Virus record (IMG/VR): IMGVR_UViG_3300008114_000624
Location: 1-22,450 of that record
DNA length: 22,450 bases
From: a virus
Direction: 5' to 3' (one strand)
A program made the position numbers and the translations under genes. Under the pieces are notes generated by a model. The model searched no databases and was not told the origin of the DNA. It was given only the letters and a program-made list of their open reading frames with translations. Shown piece after piece: positions 5,785 through 11,517 of the stretch (position 1 is its first letter; each line of letters opens with the position of its first letter).

Positions 5785-5816
5785 AGGAGGGCTGGGTAAT
5801 GGCCCCGTATGAGTAA
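5785..5816 (+). other. Shine-Dalgarno site with five-codon minigene
   Basis: AGGAGG (5785-5790) is followed 8 bases later by ATG at 5799 and an in-frame TAA at 5814 (Met-Ala-Pro-Tyr-Glu). A second ATG (5810) overlaps it. GGGC (5789-5792) can pair with GCCC (5802-5805) and would hide part of the site. Translation is unproven and the match may be chance. Confidence 0.2.
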
Positions 5817-5855
5817 TATAAGCCATATTTATTTTTAAGTCAAGCGAACATACTA

Positions 5856-5884
5856 TTGACTTGTATATCTATAAGATATATATT
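5856..5884 (+). promoter_or_regulatory. Rightward sigma70 promoter, probably leaderless
   Basis: TTGACT (5856-5861) and TATATT (5879-5884), each five of six matches to consensus, with the ideal 17-base spacer. The -10 ends 6 bases before the ATG at 5891, so transcription should start on or within a base of the ATG. It would drive the rightward early genes and possibly the packaging genes after them. Confidence 0.7.
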
Positions 5885-5890
5885 GAGCAT

Positions 5891-6064
5891 ATGAGCAAAG
5901 GATCAACACCCAGACCATTTACTGATAGAGAAATCTTTGAAGCCAACTTCGATAAGATCTTTGGCAAGAAGAAAGTATCTTCTGTTGAGACAATTAAAGA
6001 ATATGAATACGAACTCCATCCTTCTACTGGTAATGTAGAGAAAGTATTTAAAGATGGAAGCTAA
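5891..6064 (+). CDS. Small hypothetical protein (57 aa)
   Basis: A 57-residue, highly charged protein beginning MSKGSTPRPFTDREIFEANF, with basic KIFGKKK and a mixed-charge end. No family recognised. An in-frame TTG at 5861 would extend it by ten residues, but that stretch overlaps the promoter -10 element and encodes an unusual Tyr/Ile run, so ATG at 5891 is preferred. There is no Shine-Dalgarno site, in line with a leaderless message. It overlaps the next gene by 11 bases and is the first gene of the rightward early operon. Confidence 0.6.
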   Translation: MSKGSTPRPFTDREIFEANFDKIFGKKKVSSVETIKEYEYELHPSTGNVEKVFKDGS

Positions 6065-6308
6065 AGAGTGGATGCAATCCATGGCTAAAGCTTTCGGTAA
6101 GTATGAATATAAAGTTAAATACAAAAATGATAAAGGTCAAGTGGAATTAAAGTCACCAGGCTGGCGAGAAGATCCACCTAATCTAAAAGCCTATAAAGCA
6201 ATTGATTGTATTTTGCCTGAATTTTTAAGACCTAAGAAAAAAACAGGCCAAAAAGATATTAAGAAGAAAGTAGTCAAGCAATTAACCAAGTATAAGGAGA
6301 TAGAATGA
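6054..6308 (+). CDS. Small basic hypothetical protein (84 aa)
   Basis: An 84-residue, strongly basic protein with a Lys-rich C-terminal third (RPKKKTGQKDIKKKVVKQL). No recognised family. The Lys content would allow nucleic acid binding, which is inference only. Its start lies inside the end of the preceding gene and its stop overlaps the next start as ATGA, so it is translationally coupled in the early operon. Confidence 0.6.
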   Translation: MEAKEWMQSMAKAFGKYEYKVKYKNDKGQVELKSPGWREDPPNLKAYKAIDCILPEFLRPKKKTGQKDIKKKVVKQLTKYKEIE

Positions 6309-6478
6309 GTACCGAACTAAAACCATTCCTAGTAAGATTGACACCATCTAGTGTTGAACTATTAGATAAAGCATCTAAAGAACAAGAGAAACCAAAGGCT
6401 AGTATTATTAATGATGCAATTAAAGCTTATCTTTCTAAAGGTGGCGATATTAATTCAAGACTGAATAAAATAATTTAA
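6305..6478 (+). CDS. Ribbon-helix-helix (CopG/Arc-like) small DNA-binding protein
   Basis: ATG at 6305 to TAA at 6478 encodes 57 residues with the pattern of the ribbon-helix-helix fold: a beta strand KPFLVRLTP (residues 6-14), a first helix SSVELLDKASKEQ, then a turn with KASIINDAIKAYL as second helix. Proteins of this kind (Arc, Mnt, CopG) bind operators as dimers through the strand. It overlaps the gene upstream as ATGA and the RusA fragment downstream as TAATG. As the third gene of the rightward operon it could repress an early promoter, for example one with the inverted repeat at 5588-5603; that link is a guess. Confidence 0.65.
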   Translation: MSTELKPFLVRLTPSSVELLDKASKEQEKPKASIINDAIKAYLSKGGDINSRLNKII

Positions 6479-6669
6479 TGATATTAGAGCTTCCATATCC
6501 ACCCTCAGTCAATACATATTGGAGAGCAAATGGCAAAAGAAGATTCATATCGAAAGAAGGCGTATTATTCAAGACAGCAGTCCAAGCCATCTGCTTTAGA
6601 GACAAAGTGGGATCTTTTGGCGATGCTCGCCTTTCTGTTAATATTTATATTCATCCTAGATGGAACTAA
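6478..6669 (+). CDS. RusA-like Holliday junction resolvase, truncated
   Basis: A 63-residue frame that begins like RusA-family crossover junction nucleases: LELPYPPSVNTYWRANGKRR at residues 3-22, an ISKEG segment, a helix with FKTAVQAICF, then RLSVNIYIHP. Full family members are about 120 residues and carry their catalytic Asp residues after this point, in a region that continues with an Arg-rich, Asp-Asn-containing helix. Here the frame stops at WN right after IHPR, so all catalytic Asp residues are missing and the next gene starts within the same bases. The product is presumably inactive in cutting Holliday junctions. Start ATG overlaps the previous stop (TAATG). Confidence 0.65.
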   Translation: MILELPYPPSVNTYWRANGKRRFISKEGVLFKTAVQAICFRDKVGSFGDARLSVNIYIHPRWN

Positions 6670-6845
6670 AGGATAAGTATGTACATGCAGAACCTAGTCC
6701 ACTTGGTGATAGATTCTGTTCAACATGCTACCAATACAAGTTTAGTGTCAATGGTAAATGGAAGATTGCAGCACATGGTAAGAATCGCAGATGGATATGC
6801 GAAGAATGTATGACGAAAAAAGTAAAACCCACGCCAATTAAATAA
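6660..6845 (+). CDS. Small zinc-ribbon-like protein (61 aa)
   Basis: A 61-residue basic protein with two Cys pairs: FCSTC near residues 19-23 and WICEEC near 45-50, the spacing of a treble-clef or zinc-ribbon knuckle that would hold one zinc ion. The C-terminus is Lys/Pro rich. Function unknown; such small phage proteins often bind DNA or RNA. The start is uncertain because the ATG at 6660 overlaps the end of the truncated RusA frame, lacks a Shine-Dalgarno site and may sit at a deletion junction, so the authentic N-terminus could be different. Confidence 0.55.
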   Translation: MELKDKYVHAEPSPLGDRFCSTCYQYKFSVNGKWKIAAHGKNRRWICEECMTKKVKPTPIK

Positions 6846-6856
6846 AGGAGAATATA

Positions 6857-7123
6857 ATGGCAGAACAAAAACCACGCAAACCAGGAACAGGTGTAGCGTT
6901 TATTAATGAGAATAAAAAAGAAGATTGGCATGCAGACTTCACTGGTGAATTTGCAGACCATGATGGCAATTTATTTTACCTAAATGTTTCTAAGAAACTT
7001 AGTGGCCACTCTGGTATTGAATATATTGCTGTATCTTTAGGTAAACCAAAAGCACCAAAGGCTGCTCCAGCTAATGCAGCAAAGCCAACTTTTGATGACA
7101 TTCCTGACGATTTACCATTTTAA
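6857..7123 (+). CDS. Small protein with SSB-like acidic C-terminal tail (88 aa)
   Basis: An 88-residue protein starting at ATG 6857 behind a clear AAAGGAG. The body is beta-rich (ADFTGEFADHDGNLFYLNVS, IEYIAVSLGK), followed by an Ala/Pro/Lys linker and the end DDIPDDLPF. This resembles the acidic tip ending in Pro-Phe of bacterial and phage single-stranded DNA-binding proteins, the part that recruits partner proteins. The body is too short for me to call a full OB fold. It is therefore a candidate SSB or a decoy of the SSB tail, beside recombination genes. The stop overlaps the terS start as TAATG. Confidence 0.55.
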   Translation: MAEQKPRKPGTGVAFINENKKEDWHADFTGEFADHDGNLFYLNVSKKLSGHSGIEYIAVSLGKPKAPKAAPANAAKPTFDDIPDDLPF

Positions 7124-7590
7124 TGGATGAAGTCAAAAAGAAAAATCCAATCCCTTCTCTTGCTGGCTATGGTGGTGTCCGTAGCTTGCAAAAGAAACTT
7201 GAGCGTTCGACTACGCTTCAGCAGAATCGTGAAGCTGTTAGTTATTCTCTCTTATGTTTGGCGAATACAAAGCTTACTGATATTATGGAATGGGATGAGC
7301 AAGGTAATATTAAAGTTAAACCAAGTAAGGATATACCAGACCATGCTCTACAGGCCATTAAGTCCATTAAGTCGAATACTAAAGTTGATAAGGAAGGCAA
7401 TAGTTATACGACTTTGGACATTGAGTTGTGGGATAAAGTTGGCGTATTAAGGCTATTGGCAAAAGCATCTGGCTTATTAGATAATCCAGAAGAATCCGAT
7501 AAACCAAGCGTATTAGGTATTAACATACGCGCACCAGAGATTATAGATAATGGCGAAACCACAGGACCAGATAACAAAGATACTGAATGA
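7123..7590 (+). CDS. terS: Terminase small subunit (probable)
   Basis: A 155-residue protein placed two small genes before the large terminase. Features that fit phage small terminases are LTDIMEWDEQGNIKVKPS (a strand pair near residues 51-68), IPDHALQAIKSIK with a following charged hairpin, and WDKVGVLRLLAKASGLL near 103-119, the usual helix before the C-terminus. It would recognise the packaging site and regulate the large subunit's motor. No clear N-terminal helix-turn-helix is seen, so the call rests on the C-terminal pattern and on location. The start overlaps the preceding stop (TAATG) and its end overlaps the next gene by 41 bases. Confidence 0.7.
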   Translation: MDEVKKKNPIPSLAGYGGVRSLQKKLERSTTLQQNREAVSYSLLCLANTKLTDIMEWDEQGNIKVKPSKDIPDHALQAIKSIKSNTKVDKEGNSYTTLDIELWDKVGVLRLLAKASGLLDNPEESDKPSVLGINIRAPEIIDNGETTGPDNKDTE

Positions 7591-7852
7591 GCGTCAAGCA
7601 ACACATGGGGATTATTTATCTAAATGTGTTTTCATTCAAACGACCAAAGAAGCCATGAGGAGTGAAAACGGAAATTGGTATAGATTAGATTCAGATATGC
7701 AAGAATCATTAGATATGGTGGTACATAAGATTAGTCGTATTCTTTATGGAGATCCATATCATACTGATAACTGGTTAGACATAGCTGGTTATATTATGTT
7801 AGTTGGCAATCGTTTAAAACTTGAGGAGGAATTTAATGAGCGCACCAAATAA
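7550..7852 (+). CDS. DUF6378-type phage protein
   Basis: A 100-residue helical protein with the signature of a widespread phage family (DUF6378, recalled from memory): NERQATHGDY at residues 13-22, MQESLDMVVHKISRILYGDP near 51-70, and WLDIAGYIMLVGNRL near 75-89. The two His/Asp-rich segments resemble a small all-alpha nucleotide-pyrophosphohydrolase-like helix bundle, but I would not claim activity. It lies between the terminase subunits, overlapping terS by 41 bases. Function is unknown in the family. Confidence 0.7.
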   Translation: MAKPQDQITKILNERQATHGDYLSKCVFIQTTKEAMRSENGNWYRLDSDMQESLDMVVHKISRILYGDPYHTDNWLDIAGYIMLVGNRLKLEEEFNERTK

Positions 7853-8003
7853 TTTAGAAGATCGTATACAAAAGTTACGAGATGCTTATGCATTGAATAA
7901 CATTTACCAAACGGAGTCATTGCAGATTATTGATGCATTACAAGCACAGATCAATGTGCTTAATCAATTGTTAGCTTTAGAAATTAAAGATATAGATGGC
8001 TAA
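7836..8003 (+). CDS. Small coiled-coil hypothetical protein (55 aa)
   Basis: A 55-residue protein from ATG 7836, chosen because GAGGAGGA lies 5 bases before it; a TTG at 7821 lies within or before that ribosome binding site and is unlikely. The sequence is a continuous amphipathic helix with Leu/Ile at regular spacing (LEDRIQKLRDAYAL, IIDALQAQINVLNQLLALEI), so it should form a coiled coil. It sits immediately before terL (overlap 8 bases) and may be a packaging accessory; function is unknown. Confidence 0.6.
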   Translation: MSAPNNLEDRIQKLRDAYALNNIYQTESLQIIDALQAQINVLNQLLALEIKDIDG

Positions 8004-9549
8004 TAAAAAGGAAGTATCTCAGAAGTCCCTTCATGGACCTGGGATTGACTTAGACTTTTCTACAGCACCAACTACATGGAGCTTCTTACAGTCAGATGCA
8101 TTCGTGCGTGGACTGATGGGACCTGTAGGTTCTGGTAAATCCTATGCATGTGCCGCAGAGATTATGATGCGAGCAGTTAGACAAAAGCCATCACCTATTG
8201 ATGGTATTCGTTATACACGATTTGTCATTGTACGTAACTCATATCCTGAATTAAAAACTACAACGATTAAAACATGGCAAGATTTATTTCCAGAAAACAC
8301 TTTTGGTCCGATGCTATATACTCCTCCTATTACTCATCACATCAGACTCCCATCAAGAGGTGATGCTGCGGGGATTGATTGTGAAGTAATTTTTTTAGCA
8401 TTGGATCAACCTAAAGATGTACGTAAATTACTATCACTTGAACTAACAGGAGCGTGGGTAAATGAAGCTCGTGAACTTCCTAAAGCAGTTATTGACGGAC
8501 TTACTCATCGTGTGGGTCGATATCCGACACAACGTGATGGTGGACCTACCTGGCATGGTGTGTGGATGGATACTAATCCAATGGATGATGACCACTGGTG
8601 GTTTAAACTAGCAGAGAAAACAAAACTCACTGGCAAGTATGCTTGGGATTTCTTTAAACAACCTGGTGGTGTCACAGAAGTAGATCCAGGAAACTTACCA
8701 GAGAATCCAGAAGCTAACGATCATATATTTTCTGGTGGTCGTTGGTGGAAGATTAATCCTAAAGCTGAAAACGTAAGTAACTTACCAGCGGGTTATTACA
8801 TGCAGATGTTAGGTGGTAAGAACTTAGACTGGATTAAGTGTTATGCCGAAGGTAAGTATACCTATGTTCAAGAAGGTAGACCCGTATGGCCAGAGTATGA
8901 CGATAGTTCTATGAGTGGTGAAGTCGATTATGATCCTGAGCATGCATTGCAAGTGGGTCTTGACTTTGGTTTGACACCAGCCGCAGTGGTAGGACAACGA
9001 TTACCTAATGGCAGATGGATTATTTTAGATGAGATCGTAACATTTGACATGGGGCTAGAAAGATTTGGTCAGCAGTTATTAGCAGAACTCAATGCTCGCT
9101 ACCCTAAAGCACAGATTATGATGTGGGGTGACCCAGCGGGTATGCAACGAGATGCGATTTATGAGGTTACTGCATTTGATTATCTTAGAACATTAGGCTT
9201 ACGCGCACAACCTACACCATCGAATGACTTTAAAGTAAGACGAGAAGCAGCAGCCGCACCTATGCAAAGACTTATTGCTGGTAAACCTGGTCTTATGATT
9301 GCAACTAAATGCAAAATGATACGCAAATCATTGGCGGGTGGCTATCATTTCAAGCGTGTAGCTGTCGGTGCTGGTCAAGAACGATTTAAAGATGCACCTA
9401 ACAAGAACGAACACTCTCACGTAGGCGATGCCTTTGGATACTTACTTCTTGGTGGTGGCGAACATAAGAGATTAACTAAGAGTCCATTGTCTGCATCAAC
9501 TATTATTGCTCAAACTATAGCTAAGTCTGACTTTAATGTTTTCGACTGA
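7996..9549 (+). CDS. terL: Terminase large subunit (packaging motor and nuclease)
   Basis: A 517-residue protein that drives DNA into the prohead and cuts it. The ATPase domain has Walker A GPVGSGKS at residues 42-49, a Walker B-like TGAWVNEARE at 151-160 with the catalytic Glu, and a motif III-like DTNPMDDDHW at 192-201. The RNase H-like nuclease domain has metal-binding Asp residues in VGLDFG (Asp323), MMWGDPAG (Asp379) and HVGDAFGY (Asp478). Length and order match intact large terminases. It starts 8 bases before the end of the coiled-coil gene, and its last codons overlap the start of the next gene. Confidence 0.95.
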   Translation: MANKKEVSQKSLHGPGIDLDFSTAPTTWSFLQSDAFVRGLMGPVGSGKSYACAAEIMMRAVRQKPSPIDGIRYTRFVIVRNSYPELKTTTIKTWQDLFPENTFGPMLYTPPITHHIRLPSRGDAAGIDCEVIFLALDQPKDVRKLLSLELTGAWVNEARELPKAVIDGLTHRVGRYPTQRDGGPTWHGVWMDTNPMDDDHWWFKLAEKTKLTGKYAWDFFKQPGGVTEVDPGNLPENPEANDHIFSGGRWWKINPKAENVSNLPAGYYMQMLGGKNLDWIKCYAEGKYTYVQEGRPVWPEYDDSSMSGEVDYDPEHALQVGLDFGLTPAAVVGQRLPNGRWIILDEIVTFDMGLERFGQQLLAELNARYPKAQIMMWGDPAGMQRDAIYEVTAFDYLRTLGLRAQPTPSNDFKVRREAAAAPMQRLIAGKPGLMIATKCKMIRKSLAGGYHFKRVAVGAGQERFKDAPNKNEHSHVGDAFGYLLLGGGEHKRLTKSPLSASTIIAQTIAKSDFNVFD

Positions 9550-10027
9550 TTACTCTACTATACTAAAACACATGCCACCCGTCAAAGGTGGCTATTTTTT
9601 GCCATACATGCAACATCATTTAGATGAATTAGATTGTGTAGAAATGAAAACTCAGAAAGCAATTACTGTTAGTGAGTTTAAATATATGATAAATCATCAA
9701 GCAGAGTGTGGTCCAACCATTACAGCATTCCTTTATGGTAAGCCAGTCGCTGTATTTGGGGCTACAATGCTATGGAAAGGTGTTGCAGAGTTCTGGTCTT
9801 TACTATCAGAGCAATCTCGTAGATATCCAATAGCTATGACAAAAGCGGGATTAACATTTATTGATATCGTTGAGATATTATTTCACTTGCACAGAGTCCA
9901 AATAACTGTTAAAACCTCAGATACTCGTGCTATGTCCTGGGCTAAGGCGTTATATTTTGTACCAGAATGCAATATGCTACGTTATAGCGCAGATAAAGAC
10001 GATTATACATTACTTAGGAGACAATAA
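9536..10027 (+). CDS. T7 gp13-like / GNAT-fold phage protein (probable)
   Basis: A 163-residue protein. The middle (FLYGKPVAVFGATMLWKGVAEFWSLLSEQ, positions about 65-93) followed by a helix and VQITVKTSDTRAMSWAKALYF resembles the acetyltransferase-like fold of the T7 internal virion protein A family (gp13, DUF2833 from memory). In T7 gp13 is needed for virion assembly. The likely Acetyl-CoA loop is not clear, so enzymatic activity is doubtful. ATG at 9536 overlaps terL without a Shine-Dalgarno site; ATG at 9572 is a second candidate. A terminator-like hairpin lies inside the first 25 codons (see below). Confidence 0.55.
   Translation: MFSTDYSTILKHMPPVKGGYFLPYMQHHLDELDCVEMKTQKAITVSEFKYMINHQAECGPTITAFLYGKPVAVFGATMLWKGVAEFWSLLSEQSRRYPIAMTKAGLTFIDIVEILFHLHRVQITVKTSDTRAMSWAKALYFVPECNMLRYSADKDDYTLLRRQ
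9574..9600 (+). terminator. Intrinsic-terminator-like hairpin inside a gene start
   Basis: GCCACC (9574-9579), loop of 7, GGTGGC (9587-9592) and then TATTTTTT (9593-9600): a perfect 6-base stem followed by seven T in eight bases. It lies just after terL but inside the N-terminal codons of the next gene, so it may act as partial terminator separating packaging genes from virion genes. Confidence 0.5.
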
Positions 10028-10272
10028 TGGGCGGATTATTCGGCGGTGGTAAGCCAGATACGTCAGCAGCCGAAGCTCAAATTAGGGCGCAGCAAGCTGA
10101 AACAGACAGATTAAGAGCGCAAGCAGAACAAGATAAAGTTAAACTTGCAGAAGATTTAGCAGCAAAACGTATAGCTCGCCAACGTGGCGGAGCAAGAGCA
10201 TTATTAGCAGAAGAACGTCTTAACCCAGAAACTGGTGTAGAGACTTTAGGTTCTTCAGGAATGGTAGGTTAA
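10027..10272 (+). CDS. Small virion-region protein with Gly-rich start (81 aa)
   Basis: An 81-residue protein with MGGLFGGGKP at the start, a helical AEAQIRAQQAETDRLRAQAEQDKVKLAEDL coiled-coil in the middle (written here in pieces: AEAQIRAQQAE, TDRLRAQAEQD, KVKLAEDL), and a C-terminus RQRGGARALL followed by GVETLG. I recognise this layout from many podovirus genomes upstream of the portal, but know no function. GGAG precedes the ATG by 7 bases. It shares both its Gly-start and its RG-rich, ETLG-containing end with the next gene. Confidence 0.6.
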   Translation: MGGLFGGGKPDTSAAEAQIRAQQAETDRLRAQAEQDKVKLAEDLAAKRIARQRGGARALLAEERLNPETGVETLGSSGMVG

Positions 10273-10274
10273 TC

Positions 10275-10475
10275 ATGGGCGGAAAATCAAGACCATCAGC
10301 ACCACCACCAGCTCCACCACCACCACCACCAAAGCCAGTTGATGTAGCGCCAGCTAGAGTAGAAGCTGAAAAAGCTGCATCATTTAAAAGAGCTAGACGT
10401 GGTAGATCAGCTGGACTTATGTCATCTACAGCATCAGAGACATTAGGAACAGATACAACTTTAGGAGCATCATAA
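10275..10475 (+). CDS. Proline-rich small virion-region protein (66 aa)
   Basis: A 66-residue protein starting MGGKSRPS, then a run of Pro/Ala (PPPAPPPPPP near residues 10-20), a short helix, and an Arg/Ser-rich end with SETLG and TTLG. It lies 2 bases after the previous gene and ends in a TAATG overlap with the next. The end resembles that of the T7 gp7.3 family of small tail-assembly proteins (Ala/Arg-Gly-Arg then Ser-Leu), which is only a loose similarity. Its DNA is a CCA/CCT microsatellite-like stretch (about 10295-10332) that could slip during replication. Confidence 0.5.
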   Translation: MGGKSRPSAPPPAPPPPPPKPVDVAPARVEAEKAASFKRARRGRSAGLMSSTASETLGTDTTLGAS

Positions 10476-10639
10476 TGAAAAAAGATAAGATGCAAGCTAA
10501 AGTTCGTAAAGTCATGCGTGAATACAAAGAAGGTAGTTTGCATTCAGGCAAAGGTGGTAAGGTAGTTAAATCACAAAAGCAAGCTGTAGCTATTGCAATG
10601 TCAGAAGCTGGCATGGCTAAAAAATCTAAAGGGTATTAA
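10475..10639 (+). CDS. DUF6496-like small basic protein (54 aa)
   Basis: ATG at 10475 to TAA at 10639 gives 54 residues. It matches a widespread phage family (DUF6496 from memory): KVMREYKEGSLHSGKGGKVV at residues 11-30, then QKQAVAIAMSEAGMAKKSKG. It is basic and would bind nucleic acid or acidic protein surfaces; its function is not known. The start overlaps the previous stop as TAATG, and it is followed one base later by another small gene. Confidence 0.7.
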   Translation: MKKDKMQAKVRKVMREYKEGSLHSGKGGKVVKSQKQAVAIAMSEAGMAKKSKGY

Positions 10640-10640
10640 T

Positions 10641-10793
10641 ATGAAAGAAGTTTGGGATAAGGAAAGACCTAAAGAATTAGGTAAGTCTAAAAAACTAACG
10701 CCTATGCAAAAATCAGTAGCAAAGCAAATGGCTAAGAAAGCTGGCAGACCTTATCCTAATCTTGTAGATAACATGAGGGCATCTAATAAATGA
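10641..10793 (+). CDS. Small basic hypothetical protein (50 aa)
   Basis: A 50-residue protein from ATG 10641; a TTG at 10593 would extend it into the previous gene and is unlikely, because AAAGGG lies 7 bases before this ATG. It contains KKLTPMQKSVAKQMAKKAG and ends GRPYPNLVDNMRASNK, a pattern I recognise from small phage proteins next to DUF6496 genes. It is Lys-rich and helical; function unknown. The stop overlaps the next start as ATGA. Confidence 0.65.
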   Translation: MKEVWDKERPKELGKSKKLTPMQKSVAKQMAKKAGRPYPNLVDNMRASNK

Positions 10794-10939
10794 AAGCAGA
10801 AATTTCAATTGAGTTAGAAGCAGAAGATCTTAAAGATAAAAAGTTATCAGCTTATGTAATGAAGTTGTTAGCAAAGCAATCTAAAGAAAAGAAAAAAGGC
10901 ATGATGGATGAGATGCCAGAAGAAGAAGAAGAAGATTAA
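10790..10939 (+). CDS. Small charged hypothetical protein (49 aa)
   Basis: ATG at 10790 to TAA at 10939 encodes 49 residues: a beta-like EISIELEAEDL start, a helix KKLSAYVMKLLAKQS, a basic KEKKK segment, then an acidic Glu run ending EEEEED. The GAA repeat (about 10919-10933) codes for the Glu run. No recognised family. It overlaps the previous gene as ATGA and the next one as TAATG, so it is coupled in the operon. Confidence 0.55.
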   Translation: MKAEISIELEAEDLKDKKLSAYVMKLLAKQSKEKKKGMMDEMPEEEEED

Positions 10940-11517
10940 TGGCAATTAATGTATTTAGAGAATCTGATAATACTAAATCACGTCATGTTAATCCAGCTTA
11001 TGTAGATAAGGATGGCAATAGTTATATTGCTAGTTCTGATAGACCATTTCCTGTAGTAGATGTAAATCATTTACGTCTGCATGAAGGTCGTGCATATTAT
11101 ATATATAAAATGTATCCATATGCTTCTGGACTTGCAGCGGGAGCAAGTATAAATATTGCTATAGCTTTTCCAGCTGGTATTTTGCCACACATGGTATTTC
11201 AATATGAAAGCCCAGGAGAGTCTGAGTTTTATTTGTATGAAGCACCTACTACAAGCAGTGGAACAGCTATGACAATATATAGACGCAATAGAAATATATT
11301 AACAGAAAGTTCTGGAGCTGCTGTATTAAATCCTACTGTGTCATCTGTTGGAACAGAAATATTTTCTGAGTTTATTCCAGCGGGTAATAAAGGCGGTGGC
11401 AGTGCAACATATAGTTTTGAGTATGTATTAAAACCATTAACAACTTATTTATTAAGATTAACTAATGTAAACTCTCAGGCACATCCATCAAACCTAAGAG
11501 TAGAATGGTATGAATAA
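10939..11517 (+). CDS. Beta-rich virion protein, probable capsid-decoration or fibre-like (192 aa)
   Basis: A 192-residue beta-rich protein (many Thr, Ser, Val, Tyr, alternating hydrophobics) without Cys. Segments such as LYEAPTTSSGTAMTIYRRNR and FEYVLKPLTTYLLRLTN (residues about 150-175) give the pattern of a phage jelly-roll structural protein found in many podoviruses before the portal. It would lie on the virion surface. The exact role (head decoration, fibre base or virion adhesion) cannot be read. Start overlaps the previous stop (TAATG), as does its stop with the next. Confidence 0.6.
   Translation: MAINVFRESDNTKSRHVNPAYVDKDGNSYIASSDRPFPVVDVNHLRLHEGRAYYIYKMYPYASGLAAGASINIAIAFPAGILPHMVFQYESPGESEFYLYEAPTTSSGTAMTIYRRNRNILTESSGAAVLNPTVSSVGTEIFSEFIPAGNKGGGSATYSFEYVLKPLTTYLLRLTNVNSQAHPSNLRVEWYE

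Larger units (their letters stand above)
5236..5855. other. Long non-coding region with several stem-loops
   Basis: About 620 bases with no convincing gene: the short open frames start with rare codons, lack ribosome binding sites and overlap on both strands. It holds a hairpin with 7-base arms 5278-5284/5299-5305, a GC-rich hairpin 5351-5376, an AACC-free AT palindrome 5588-5603, a 5-base stem with AGAT loop 5616-5629, 6-base arms 5653-5658/5672-5677, and a strong Shine-Dalgarno site with a five-codon frame at 5785-5816. No tRNA is seen. It could contain the replication origin, an attachment site for the serine recombinase or a small RNA; none is proven. Confidence 0.55.

Noticed and set aside
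5236-5855. tRNA gene or tRNA-like attachment site in the gap
   Set aside because: A GTTCG-like string near 5557 lacks the paired T-arm, acceptor stem and anticodon arm of a tRNA.
7821-7835. TTG start at 7821 for the coiled-coil gene
   Set aside because: The bases around it are the ribosome binding site of the ATG at 7836.
7996-10030. Diversity-generating retroelement, as in Bordetella phage BPP-1, suggested by the Bbp19-family gene
   Set aside because: No reverse transcriptase frame and no template/variable repeat pair is visible in the window.
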